A stretch of 18,121 nucleotides of DNA, from assembly GCA_021807225.1 (NCBI GenBank), contig JAKAPI010000011.1, positions 1 to 18,121 on the forward strand, read 5' to 3'. This DNA is from an archaeon (GTDB lineage: Archaea > Thermoproteota > Nitrososphaeria > Nitrososphaerales > UBA183). The notes beneath the pieces are model-generated. The model was not told the DNA's origin. It did not search any database and worked only from the letters and a program-made list of their open reading frames with translations. The position numbers and the translations under genes are program-made. Below, piece after piece: positions 7,083-14,747 of this stretch (position 1 is the stretch's first letter; each line of letters begins with the position of its first letter).

Positions 7083-7493
7083 ATGCGGCGTAACGGTTTC
7101 GGCCTCGCGCTCAGCCTGGCGGCCTGCACGACGCTGGTGTTGCTCGTGGTCCCAGCGGCGCTGGCAGCCACTCCCGCATATCCCGCGACGGCAGTCACCG
7201 CCACCGGGATAGTCCAGACCAAGTTAAGCGGCTACCAGGGGGTGCTCGTCAACTACTCTAGCACGTTCCCGACGTCCTTCAGCGGATTCGTCTACATGGA
7301 CCTTACCAACACAGCGGGGCAGACGGTCGTATGGAACGTGGCCTACTGCGGCTTCTCGGCGAGCGCCAAAGCCCAATGCTTCGTGTCGATACCTACCTCG
7401 ACGGCGACAGGCACCTACACCGCCCTCGTCTTCGTGACGACCTCCACCGGGGTGGCGGTCTCCTCCACAAGCTCGGTAAAAGTAACCGTCTAG
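7083..7493 (+). CDS. small secreted protein, single-domain paralogue of the SlaA-like C-terminus
   Basis: A 136-residue exported protein with a signal peptide (about 1-28, ending A-A-L-A-A) and one beta-rich domain. The last 83 residues align without gaps to the last 83 residues of the 961-residue surface protein, with about two dozen identities by hand. These include a Y, P-T-S, N-x-A-G-Q-T, G-x-Y, F-V, V-S and the terminal V-T-V. It adds a cysteine pair (C-x9-C) absent from the large protein's domain. It has no membrane anchor. It lies 120 bp after the stalk-like gene behind its own TATA box, so its dose can differ from that of the lattice. A role as an accessory or capping subunit of the surface layer is possible but is inference. 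A TTG at 7077 is the alternative start. Confidence 0.72.
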   Translation: MRRNGFGLALSLAACTTLVLLVVPAALAATPAYPATAVTATGIVQTKLSGYQGVLVNYSSTFPTSFSGFVYMDLTNTAGQTVVWNVAYCGFSASAKAQCFVSIPTSTATGTYTALVFVTTSTGVAVSSTSSVKVTV

Positions 7494-7513
7494 TCCCGGC
7501 CGACCTTCCGGGA
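7494..7513. terminator. short hairpin after the small surface protein gene
   Basis: A six-pair inverted repeat, TCCCGG and CCGGGA, with an eight-base loop directly follows the stop codon. No T run follows, so a role in termination or mRNA stability is only a suggestion; it abuts the next gene's TATA box. Confidence 0.3.
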
Positions 7514-7516
7514 AAG

Positions 7517-7523
7517 TATTTAT
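7517..7523 (+). promoter_or_regulatory. TATA-like box for the nucleotidyltransferase
   Basis: TATTTAT is centred about 37 bp before the ATG at 7557. Because it nearly touches the in-frame GTG at 7527, that GTG cannot be the start for this promoter. Confidence 0.5.
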
Positions 7524-7556
7524 CGCGTGCACCGCGCCGCAGGCAGGCCTGGGGTC

Positions 7557-8252
7557 ATGAGAGCGATCATCCTGAGCGGGGGCCTCGGAATGAGGCTGCG
7601 CCCCCTCACCGACGACAAGCCCAAGGCCCTGATTCCGGTCAACGGGCGCCCCATCGCAGAGTATCAGATCGAGTGGCTCGCGAAGCAGGGGGACATCAGC
7701 TCAGTCACCTTCGCCTGCGGGTACAAGTGGGAGCGTCTGAAGGACCACTTCGGGTCGAGCTTCGCAGGAGTGGAGATCGACTACTCGGTCGAGGACGAGC
7801 CGCTTGGCACCGGCGGCGGGATACGCCAGGCCCTGCTCGAGCACAAGGCCGACGAGACCTACGTCGTCACCAACGGGGACATAATCACAGACCTCCCGCT
7901 GAAACGCATGATAGACGAGTACCAGCGCGCCGGTGGCATCTCCGCTTCCATGCTGGTGGTCCCATACAGGTCGAGGTTCGGGGTCGTCAAGATCGACAAG
8001 CTGAAGACGATCAGAGGGTTCGAGGAGAAGCCGGCGTTCCCAGACGTCTGGATCAACGGCGGGGTGTACGTGCTGAACGCGGCGAAGGTCGCGAAGCTCC
8101 TCCCGGTGAAGGGAGACATCGAGAGAGAGACCTTCCCCAAGCTCGTCACCCACGGCGAGCTCCTCTCCTACCCGTACTACGGCGAGTGGAGCTTCATCGA
8201 CTCCATCAAGGACTTGATGGAGCTCGAGTCCTCCATGAAGGCTCCTGTCTGA
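7557..8252 (+). CDS. sugar-1-phosphate nucleotidyltransferase
   Basis: A 231-residue NTP_transferase-family enzyme. The nucleotide-binding signature LSGGLGMRLRPLTDDKPKAL is near the N-terminus, followed by GTGGGIRQ (sugar-nucleotide loop), NGDI with the metal-binding Asp, GFEEKP and WINGGVYV. Enzymes of this family couple a sugar 1-phosphate with an NTP to give NDP-sugar and pyrophosphate. The short length, without a C-terminal beta-helix, places it among the compact mannose-1-phosphate guanylyltransferase, glucose-1-phosphate thymidylyltransferase and heptose-1-phosphate guanylyltransferase types; the sugar and nucleotide cannot be told from sequence alone. The start at 7557 follows the TATA position; an upstream GTG (7527) is rejected. 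It lies between surface-protein genes and metabolic genes, so supplying sugars for glycosylating envelope proteins is plausible but unproven. Confidence 0.88.
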   Translation: MRAIILSGGLGMRLRPLTDDKPKALIPVNGRPIAEYQIEWLAKQGDISSVTFACGYKWERLKDHFGSSFAGVEIDYSVEDEPLGTGGGIRQALLEHKADETYVVTNGDIITDLPLKRMIDEYQRAGGISASMLVVPYRSRFGVVKIDKLKTIRGFEEKPAFPDVWINGGVYVLNAAKVAKLLPVKGDIERETFPKLVTHGELLSYPYYGEWSFIDSIKDLMELESSMKAPV

Positions 8253-8257
8253 GCAAA

Positions 8258-8265
8258 GATTTTAG
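8258..8265 (+). promoter_or_regulatory. TATA-like box for the Rieske protein
   Basis: GATTTTAG is centred 27-28 bp before the ATG at 8289, implying a leaderless message. Confidence 0.5.
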
Positions 8266-8288
8266 CCGGCTGGAACCGTGGCGTTGCC

Positions 8289-8600
8289 ATGGCCGGGTTC
8301 GTGAAAGCAGTCGAAGCGTCAAAGGTGCCCCCTGACAGCATGAAGACCGTGGAGGTCGGAGGCGAGTCGGTGCTCATAGCCAACGTGGACGGGAAGTACT
8401 ACGGGATGGGCGCCCTTTGCACGCACGAGGAGTGGGACCTCTCAGAGGGGACACTGGCGGCGACCGAGGTCACATGCGCGGGTCACGGGACGGTGTGGGA
8501 CCTCAGGACCGGGAAGGGGGTCTTCGACGAGCCCCTCCCAGACGAGCCGCTCTACGACGTCAAGGAGGAAGGCGGCTTCCTCTACGTGAAGAAGCGCTAG
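8289..8600 (+). CDS. Rieske [2Fe-2S] ferredoxin
   Basis: A 103-residue soluble Rieske-fold protein. The cluster ligands are C44-x-H46 in the first loop (CTHEEWDL) and C63-x-x-H66 in the second (CAGHGTVWDL). These hold a [2Fe-2S] cluster with two Cys and two His. The protein has no signal peptide or membrane helix and is as long as a stand-alone ferredoxin of the NirD/BphF type, so it likely shuttles electrons in the cytosol to an oxygenase, reductase or other enzyme. Tyr and Trp around the second loop and the GTVWDL motif match the small Rieske ferredoxin group. No oxygenase or reductase subunit is next to it; it stands alone behind its own TATA box, so its partner is unknown. Confidence 0.92.
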   Translation: MAGFVKAVEASKVPPDSMKTVEVGGESVLIANVDGKYYGMGALCTHEEWDLSEGTLAATEVTCAGHGTVWDLRTGKGVFDEPLPDEPLYDVKEEGGFLYVKKR

Positions 8601-8643
8601 AGAGCTGCAACCCGCAAGTTCTCAACGGTGGCCAGGTCCTCAC

Positions 8644-8651
8644 TTTATTAC
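8644..8651 (+). promoter_or_regulatory. TATA box for the MMPL transporter
   Basis: TTTATTAC is centred about 27 bp before the ATG at 8675, implying a leaderless message. Confidence 0.6.
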
Positions 8652-8674
8652 GACACCTCTGAGGGCGTCGTTTC

Positions 8675-11632
8675 ATGGAATCTCCGCGGCGGAAGGGGTC
8701 GGGGTCGAAGGCGTTCAGGGCCCTGGGGGGTTTCGTCTACCGGCGGAGGAAGCTCATAGTCGTCGCCTGGGTCATCGCGCTGATCGCCGTGCTCCCGGTC
8801 ATATCCGACGAGGGGAAGGTCACCTCCCTCCAGCTGGGGACGGCGTCTGGGAGCCAGCTCGAGTCAGTCATGGCTTCCAACCTCATAACCGCCGAGTTCG
8901 CGAAGACCGTCCCCAACAGCTCCCTCATCGTCGTGATCACAGCCTCCAACGTCTCAGCTCCCGCGACACAGGGGTTCGTCACGAACCTGGCCACTTCGCT
9001 TGGGTCGGACAAGGGGCTCCTCGGGCTCAATCAGACGGTGGACGTCTACTCGGGGCTGTACTCTGCCATCGCGGCGATGAACCGCGCCTCGTACTCCGCG
9101 CTGTCGGGGGCCAACGGCACCAGCCGCATGCTCCTCGGCGTCCCCGCACTGTATCTCGGCGCCTGGCAGCAGGCGTACGCCTCCACCTTCAACCTCGCCG
9201 CGTCCGACGCGGTCGCTTACAACGTGTCTGCCCGGACCCTTTCGGGCGCCAACGCCACCGCCTACTCCCTGTACTCATCGCACCTGCTGAAACTCTTCAA
9301 CTCGTCCTGGGTCATAAGCTGGTCCGACCCGGCTCTCAACAGCACGACCCCCCTGGCGAGGGCCACCGTGGCCGCCCAGACGGCGGACCTCCAGTACCTC
9401 GACCAGTTCGCCCCCTCATCGAAGCCTTTCGCAACTTCACTGCTCAGCTCCTACAACCTGACCGCCTACCTCACTGACACCAGGGCGCAGTCCGCCTCGA
9501 CCCTGTCCTCCTTCGCGGTCGGGTACACGGCGCAGGAGAGCGGGTTCTCGGACGCCTTCGTAAACTCCGCCTTCGGGCTCGGGAGGGCCTTCGACAATTC
9601 TTCCCTGCACGCGCTGGCTGGGAACATGATCTGGGCCCCTTCGAAGTACGCCGTTGGCCACGAGTTCTCCACCCTGATCTCCTCCCTTGTCTCCCCGGCG
9701 AGGAGCACGACCCTCCTCGCGCTGAGCTTCAACGCCTCTCACAACCAGAACATCGTCGAGCTCCGCTCGGCGGTCTCGTCCGCCCTCTCCGCGTCTGGAG
9801 CGAGCTCAGGGGTGAAGTCAGCCCAGGTCACAGGGGAGGACGCGATCTCCTACGACTTTGGGAACTCGACCCAAGCTGACCTCGCCCTGATCCTGCCCGT
9901 TACGATAATGCTCCTGATCGCGGCCACCGGGATATTCTTCCGCTCGTTCCTCACCCCGTTCGTCACCCTCGGCACCATAGGGGTCGCCCTTGGCATCTCG
10001 CAGGTCTTCATCGTCCTCGTGGGGCTTTTCGTGGCGAAGATCGACTTCACAGTACCCACCATACTCCTCACCATACTGATCGGGGTGGGGACCGACTACA
10101 GCGTCTTTGTGATCGCGCGGTACAGAGAGGAGCGCGTCGGAGGCGCGTCCGTGGAGGATGCGATCGGGACCTCGGTGACCTGGGCCGGGGAGAGCATCAC
10201 CACCAGCGGGGCGACAGTCGTCATCTCATTCCTCTCGCTGGCGGTCACCTCCGTGGTCTTCCTGAAGACCATGGGGTACGTCGTCGGCCTGGGGGTGCTG
10301 GTCGCCCTCCTCGTCGCCCTCACGCTGGTCCCCGCCATAATCAGCATGCTCGGGGGGAGGGTCTTCTGGCCCACGTCGGGGAAGCGCTTCGAGCGCTACG
10401 CAGCCTCCGCAGCCACCAAGCTGCAGGGGAAGAAGGGGTACTTCTCAAGGAGCGGCTCCTTCGCGGTGAAGCGGGCCAAGGTCCTGATAGTCCTAGCCAT
10501 AGTAGTCTCGATCCCCGCAGTCTACACATACGCCAACACGACCCCCACCTTCGACTTCATCTCGGCGGCACCGAGCAGCCTCCCTTCCATAGCGGCATCG
10601 AACCAGCTGACCGCCGCCTTCGGCGGGGGGAAAATCCTCCCCACCTATGTGGTGCTTACCTTCAGCCAGCCGGTGGTCGTGGGCCACTCCTTCAACCCGG
10701 GCGAGATGGGCACCATAGCCGCGGTCACGTCGGCAGTCGCAGCCTCCCCTGACGTGGCCAACGTGACCAGCCCGACGTCCCCCTACGGCCAGCCCTTGAA
10801 TTACAGCTCGATCGACCTCGGCACCCGCCAGGGGAGGCAGGCGTTCACGTCGGTGATGCAGAGCGTCGGCTCCGACAACAAGACCGTGCTAGTGACCGCG
10901 AGCTATGGCATCGACCCGTATTCCACGGCTGCCATCTCCGACGCCTCGGCCCTGAGGCAGGGGCTTCACAAGAACTTCGACGGCGCGGCCAACCTCACCG
11001 GGCTCTACCTCGGAGGCGCCTCCGGGTCCATCCTTGACACCAAGAACTTCTTCGACTCCCAGTTCAGCACCATCGTCCCGATCGTCGCCGTGGGGGTCGC
11101 CCTCGTCCTCCTCGTGGTCCTCGGATCGCTCTTCCTCCCCGTCTTCGCAGTGGTCTCCGTCTTGATGAGCATCGTATGGACCTTGGCGGTCACCAGGATC
11201 GTCTTCGAGGAGCTCTACAACTACCAGATACTCTTCCTGATCCCGTTCTTCCTCTTCGTGGCGCTCCTCGGCCTCGGCATGGACTACAACGTCTTCATCC
11301 TGACCAGGGTCCGCGAAGAAGCGACCAAGGGGAAGCACCTCGACGACGCCATCGTCTCAGCGATGGAGCAGACGGGAGGGATCATCACCGCCGCCGCGGT
11401 GATACTCGCCGGGTCGCTCGGCGCCCTCATGCTCTCCAGCGACCTGCTCCTCAAGGAGATCGGGTTCGCCTTCGCCTTCTCGATCCTCATCGACGCCCTG
11501 GTAGTAAGGACATACATGGTTCCGGCGGTGATGTCTGCGATGGGCAAGTGGAACTGGTACAACCCTATCCCGTACCTGAAACGCTCCCGGACCCTGTACG
11601 AAGCGGACAGGAGCACGGGCGACAGGTCTTAA
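8675..11632 (+). CDS. MMPL/RND-family membrane transporter
   Basis: A 985-residue protein with two repeated halves. Each half has one N-terminal helix (about 28-44 and 602-620), a large external loop, and five further helices. The conserved proton-relay pair Asp-Tyr of MmpL-type transporters occurs in both halves: D474-Y475 in GVGTDYSVF and D870-Y871 in GLGMDYNVF, each followed by a basic R-x-R-E-E segment. Family members use the proton gradient to move lipids or other hydrophobic compounds across the membrane. The first external loop (about 45-400) is roughly twice as long as the second (about 620-795) and carries at least a dozen N-x-S/T sequons, suggesting heavy glycosylation outside the cell. 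It has its own promoter; substrate unknown. Confidence 0.9.
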   Translation: MESPRRKGSGSKAFRALGGFVYRRRKLIVVAWVIALIAVLPVISDEGKVTSLQLGTASGSQLESVMASNLITAEFAKTVPNSSLIVVITASNVSAPATQGFVTNLATSLGSDKGLLGLNQTVDVYSGLYSAIAAMNRASYSALSGANGTSRMLLGVPALYLGAWQQAYASTFNLAASDAVAYNVSARTLSGANATAYSLYSSHLLKLFNSSWVISWSDPALNSTTPLARATVAAQTADLQYLDQFAPSSKPFATSLLSSYNLTAYLTDTRAQSASTLSSFAVGYTAQESGFSDAFVNSAFGLGRAFDNSSLHALAGNMIWAPSKYAVGHEFSTLISSLVSPARSTTLLALSFNASHNQNIVELRSAVSSALSASGASSGVKSAQVTGEDAISYDFGNSTQADLALILPVTIMLLIAATGIFFRSFLTPFVTLGTIGVALGISQVFIVLVGLFVAKIDFTVPTILLTILIGVGTDYSVFVIARYREERVGGASVEDAIGTSVTWAGESITTSGATVVISFLSLAVTSVVFLKTMGYVVGLGVLVALLVALTLVPAIISMLGGRVFWPTSGKRFERYAASAATKLQGKKGYFSRSGSFAVKRAKVLIVLAIVVSIPAVYTYANTTPTFDFISAAPSSLPSIAASNQLTAAFGGGKILPTYVVLTFSQPVVVGHSFNPGEMGTIAAVTSAVAASPDVANVTSPTSPYGQPLNYSSIDLGTRQGRQAFTSVMQSVGSDNKTVLVTASYGIDPYSTAAISDASALRQGLHKNFDGAANLTGLYLGGASGSILDTKNFFDSQFSTIVPIVAVGVALVLLVVLGSLFLPVFAVVSVLMSIVWTLAVTRIVFEELYNYQILFLIPFFLFVALLGLGMDYNVFILTRVREEATKGKHLDDAIVSAMEQTGGIITAAAVILAGSLGALMLSSDLLLKEIGFAFAFSILIDALVVRTYMVPAVMSAMGKWNWYNPIPYLKRSRTLYEADRSTGDRS

Positions 11633-11634
11633 AG
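11627..11634 (+). promoter_or_regulatory. TATA-like box for the 168-residue protein
   Basis: TCTTAAAG overlaps the stop codon of the transporter gene and is centred about 27 bp before the TTG at 11658. The spacing supports that TTG as a leaderless start. Confidence 0.45.
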
Positions 11635-11657
11635 CCGAGCGCGCGGTCGGCGGTTCC

Positions 11658-12164
11658 TTGGACCCCGAGGGCGTGAGCGAGGAGGTTCTGGAGGAAGGGT
11701 GCTTCTACCTCATCGACCTGGGGCTCACCGCGGAGTCGGTCGCGGCCCACTTCGAGATCACCCCGGCCAGGGCGTCAGCGCTGGCGAAGTCCTACGGGGC
11801 GAAGCTGAAGTCGGGAAGGGCCGCCAAGGGGGACTTCGACAAGGTCTTCTGGGAGGACGTGAAGAAAGAAGCCGAGGGGGACGTGAAGCTCACCTTCCTC
11901 TCTGAAAAGGGGTTCCACCACGCCTGGAAGTCGGAGCTCCAGAAGCTCGACGGCCCCGCGCTGATGTCGATCTACGAGTCCAGCAAGGACTTCCTGGGCG
12001 CCGACCCGAACCAGAAGTTCCTCGACTTCCCTCCCCCCAAGGGGTACGACCCGCTGGCCATGGACAGGGAGATGAGGAAGGCTGTCGAGATCATCGGAGA
12101 GCTCCTCGCCGAAAAGTGGAAAGAGCGGTCGGGCCCGGACAAGAAGAAATCCGCCAAACCTTAA
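11658..12164 (+). CDS. hypothetical protein with possible N-terminal HTH
   Basis: A 168-residue soluble, highly charged protein from a TTG start. Residues about 17-50 (containing LGLTAESVAAHFEITPARAS) look like a helix-turn-helix, with a turn before E-I-T. The rest is helical and Lys/Glu-rich, with aromatic residues, a Pro-rich patch (FPPPKGYDP, near 123-131) and a Lys-rich tail. No cysteine pattern, signal or membrane segment suggests another location than the cytosol. I do not recognise a family. The good coding character, the promoter at 11627-11634 and the tight gap to the next gene (3 bp) support it as real. A DNA-binding or regulatory role for the downstream carbohydrate genes is a guess from the putative HTH and position. 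Confidence 0.6.
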   Translation: MDPEGVSEEVLEEGCFYLIDLGLTAESVAAHFEITPARASALAKSYGAKLKSGRAAKGDFDKVFWEDVKKEAEGDVKLTFLSEKGFHHAWKSELQKLDGPALMSIYESSKDFLGADPNQKFLDFPPPKGYDPLAMDREMRKAVEIIGELLAEKWKERSGPDKKKSAKP

Positions 12165-12167
12165 CTA

Positions 12168-13238
12168 GTGCGGCGGGCCGAGCAAATTCGAAAAAGGTTG
12201 CCGCTGGACACGGTCGACAACGAGAAGCTGACCGCCGTCCTCCGCCAGTTCCAGGGACGCAGGGTCCTGGTGGTAGGCGACCTGCTGGTGAGCCGTTTTG
12301 TTGAAGTGGCTGCCCGGAAGCTTGCGAGAGAGGCGCCGGTGCCGGCCGGAGACTTCGTGGGTCAGACCCTGCTACCGGGGGGTGCTGCCAACCTCTCAAG
12401 AGAGCTGGCGTCTCTCGGCGCCTCCGTCAGCCTCGTCGGGCTGGTGGGCTCCGACGAATACGGGAGCTGGCTGAAGTCCGAGTTCGGTAAGTACGGCCTC
12501 TCCTCCGGGGGGGTCCTCACGGAAGCCGCAAGGCCGACGTCGCTACGGACCTGGTACATGGTCAACGGCTTCCACGCGCTCAGGGTGGACAAGGAGGACA
12601 GGAGGGACGTCCCCCTGGCCACCTCGAAGAAGCTTCTCTCAGAGGCCGAGCCTCTCATCAAGGACGTGGACTGCGTCATGCTGTCAGACTACGACAGGGG
12701 CGCCATCACGAGCTACCTCATCGGCGGCATCGTCGCCGCCGCCCGGGCCGCAGGAAAGATCGTCGTGGGACAGCCGAAGATGCACCACTACCTCGACTTC
12801 TCGGGGGTGTCCTACGTGAAATCGAACCTCGAGGAGGCGGAGCACGCGACCGGGATGGCGATGGTCAATGAGACGAGCCTCAGGAACATGGGGGTCAACC
12901 TCCTGAGCCGCATAGAATGCAAGGCGATACTCATCACCCGCGGCGAGCAGGGGGTGACGCTCTTCGACAAGGATAACGTCACGCTTTTCCCGCCCATCGG
13001 AGGGAAGAAGAACCTGTTCAGCAAGGTCGGAGTCCGGGACGCCATGACCGGGGTTTTCGGCCTCGCCCTGGCGTCGGGGGGGAACCCCTACCAGGCGTCT
13101 GTCCTATCCAACGTCGCCGGCGAGGCGAGGAGCGAGCTGCCCCGGATTGCGTCGCTCTCCCTCCACGACCTGGAGACCAGGACCCAGGGGGTGGAGGACT
13201 TCGTCCGCCGCATCGTCCAGGTCCCGGTGAGGCGCTGA
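12168..13238 (+). CDS. PfkB/ribokinase-fold protein, HldE (RfaE) kinase-domain-like, altered active site
   Basis: A 356-residue protein that aligns along its length with the N-terminal kinase domain of HldE, which phosphorylates D-glycero-beta-D-manno-heptose 7-phosphate. Shared landmarks: VLVVGD (33-38), REAPVP (54-59), PGGAAN (70-75), LVGLVGSDE (89-97), LSDYDRG (172-178), ITRGEQG (256-262). Key deviations: the ATP/anion-hole motif GAGD is GVRD (288-291), keeping the catalytic Asp but losing the Gly pair; the IDPK segment is GQPK (201-204); and the Asp after VGD is replaced (LLVSRF for V-M-L-D-R-Y). It lacks the nucleotidyltransferase half of HldE. Either a substrate or cofactor change or loss of kinase activity is likely. 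It begins 3 bp after the previous stop; a TTG at 12198 is an alternative start. Its stop overlaps the transketolase start by one base, so translation is coupled. Confidence 0.8.
   Translation: MRRAEQIRKRLPLDTVDNEKLTAVLRQFQGRRVLVVGDLLVSRFVEVAARKLAREAPVPAGDFVGQTLLPGGAANLSRELASLGASVSLVGLVGSDEYGSWLKSEFGKYGLSSGGVLTEAARPTSLRTWYMVNGFHALRVDKEDRRDVPLATSKKLLSEAEPLIKDVDCVMLSDYDRGAITSYLIGGIVAAARAAGKIVVGQPKMHHYLDFSGVSYVKSNLEEAEHATGMAMVNETSLRNMGVNLLSRIECKAILITRGEQGVTLFDKDNVTLFPPIGGKKNLFSKVGVRDAMTGVFGLALASGGNPYQASVLSNVAGEARSELPRIASLSLHDLETRTQGVEDFVRRIVQVPVRR
13029..13040 (+). other. altered GAGD motif (GVRD) of the HldE-like protein
   Basis: Four codons encode G-V-R-D at the position of the PfkB-family catalytic G-A-G-D. 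The Asp base is kept; Arg occupies the second glycine position of the anion hole. Confidence 0.7.
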
Positions 13239-14059
13239 TGGAAACCGCCCAGGAAATCGCCCACCTGAAGGAGTTGGCCCGTAGCACCCGGAAGCTCATA
13301 CTCGAGGCGCTCGCCGAGGCGGGGTCGGGACACCCCGGCGGGTCCCTCTCCGCGGTGGAGCTCCTCGTCACGCTCTACTTCCACGTCATGCACCACGACC
13401 CGAAGAACCCCAGGTGGGAGGACCGGGACAGGTTCTTCCTGAGCAAGGGGCACGCCGCGCCCCTGCTCTACTCCATCCTGGCACAGGCGGGGTACTTCCC
13501 GGCCGAGGAGCTGATGTCCCTGAGGAAGACCGGCGCCCGGCTGCAGGGCCACCCTTCCATGGGCATCCCGGGGATCGAAGCCCCCGCAGGCTCGGAGGGG
13601 ATCGGCCTCTCACTGGCCGTGGGGACTTCTCTCGTCGCGAAGCTGGACAACAGGCCCTTCAGGAGCTACGTGCTCATGGGGGACGGGGAGCAGCAGGAGG
13701 GGCAGGTCTGGGAGGCGGCCATGGCGGCCTCGAAGTTCAGGCTGGACAACCTGACGGCCATAATCGACAGGAACGGCATCCAGCAGGACGGGCTCACGGA
13801 GCAGATCATGCCCCTGGAGCCCCTGGCCGCGAAGTGGCGGGCCTTCAACTGGAACGTCATCGAGGTCGACGGATACGACTTCTCACAGATCATGGACGGG
13901 TTCGACCTCGCGACCAGCACCAGGAACAGGCCGACCGTGATCATAGCCCACACCGTGAAGGGGAAGGGGATATCATTCATGGAGTGGTCCCCTCACTATC
14001 ACGGCACGGCGCCCACGAAGGATAAGCTCTCGGACGTCCTCAGCGAGTTGGAAAAGTAG
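13238..14059 (+). CDS. tktA: transketolase, N-terminal (TPP-binding) half
   Basis: A 273-residue protein matching the pyrophosphate-binding domain of transketolase. Motifs: SGHPGGSLS with H32, FLSKGHAAPLLY with H72, H105, GSEGIGLS (119-126, where G-S-L-G-Q-G is more usual), and the thiamine-diphosphate/metal signature GDGEQQEG (148-155) ending at N179. With the separate C-terminal subunit it transfers two-carbon ketol units between sugar phosphates (xylulose-5-phosphate, ribose-5-phosphate, sedoheptulose-7-phosphate, erythrose-4-phosphate). Splitting into two genes is common in archaea and some bacteria. It starts with ATG overlapping the previous stop (TGATG) and the next gene starts one base after its stop. 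The ribulose-phosphate epimerase gene separates it from the C-terminal subunit. Confidence 0.95.
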   Translation: METAQEIAHLKELARSTRKLILEALAEAGSGHPGGSLSAVELLVTLYFHVMHHDPKNPRWEDRDRFFLSKGHAAPLLYSILAQAGYFPAEELMSLRKTGARLQGHPSMGIPGIEAPAGSEGIGLSLAVGTSLVAKLDNRPFRSYVLMGDGEQQEGQVWEAAMAASKFRLDNLTAIIDRNGIQQDGLTEQIMPLEPLAAKWRAFNWNVIEVDGYDFSQIMDGFDLATSTRNRPTVIIAHTVKGKGISFMEWSPHYHGTAPTKDKLSDVLSELEK

Positions 14060-14060
14060 C

Positions 14061-14747
14061 TTGGCTGGGATAAAGATCGCCCCCTCGATACTCGCCTGGG
14101 ACCTGGGCAACCTGGAGAAGGCGGTGGAGATATCCGTGGAGGGGAAGGCCGACCAGGTGCACCTCGACGTCATCGACGGGAACTTCGCCCCCAACATCAC
14201 CTTCGGCCCGGGGACGGTCAAGGCCCTCAGGCGCCTGACAGACATGAAGTTCGACACGCACCTGATGATCGAGAACCCCAGGGCGTACGTGGACAAGTTC
14301 CTCGACGCTGGCTCCGACCTCCTGACCTTCCACGCGGAGGTGCTCAACGGCCGGACCTTCGACGAGCTTCATGCTGCGGTCACGGCGAGGGGGAAGGAAG
14401 TGGGCCTGGCGGTCAAGCCCCAGACGGCCCTCCCGCGGTGGGCAGTGGACCGGCTGAACAAGGTCTCGGCCCTGGTCGTCATGACAGTTAACCCGGGGTT
14501 CAGCGGGCAGAAGATGGACATGGGGGTCATGCCCAAAGTCCAGAACCTGAGCCGCCTCGTGAAGGAAAGGGGGCTGGGGACCGACATCGAGATCGACGGT
14601 GGGGTCGAGCCGGAGAACGCGGCCGAAGTCGTGAAGAGGGGAGGCACGGTGCTGGTGGCAGGCGCCGGGGTCTACGGGAAGAAGGACCCGGTCGGGGCGA
14701 TCTCGGCCCTGAGGAGTGAAGCCGAGAAGGCGAGGAGACCCGCATGA
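14061..14747 (+). CDS. rpe: ribulose-phosphate 3-epimerase
   Basis: A 228-residue TIM-barrel protein with the full family signature: IAPSILAWD at the N-terminus, metal ligands H34 and D36 in VHLDVIDGNF, catalytic D36/D179 pair (second in EIDGGV), H67 in DTHLMIENP, and VMTVNPGFSGQ (140-150) for phosphate binding. It interconverts ribulose-5-phosphate and xylulose-5-phosphate, feeding transketolase. The TTG start lies one base after the transketolase N-half stop, and the 3' end overlaps the transketolase C-half start by four bases, so translation is coupled across the three genes. Length is normal. Placement between the two transketolase halves is notable and suggests these products are made in balanced amounts. 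Confidence 0.95.
   Translation: MAGIKIAPSILAWDLGNLEKAVEISVEGKADQVHLDVIDGNFAPNITFGPGTVKALRRLTDMKFDTHLMIENPRAYVDKFLDAGSDLLTFHAEVLNGRTFDELHAAVTARGKEVGLAVKPQTALPRWAVDRLNKVSALVVMTVNPGFSGQKMDMGVMPKVQNLSRLVKERGLGTDIEIDGGVEPENAAEVVKRGGTVLVAGAGVYGKKDPVGAISALRSEAEKARRPA

Noticed and set aside
7331..8335. 334-residue open frame overlapping the nucleotidyltransferase
   Set aside because: It is extremely Arg/Gly/His-rich, a typical shadow of a GC-rich gene in another frame; the overlapping frame has a full enzyme signature.
10889..11338. 149-residue Glu/Asp-rich minus-strand frame inside the transporter gene
   Set aside because: Low-complexity acidic composition is the antisense shadow of hydrophobic codons; no promoter or family features.
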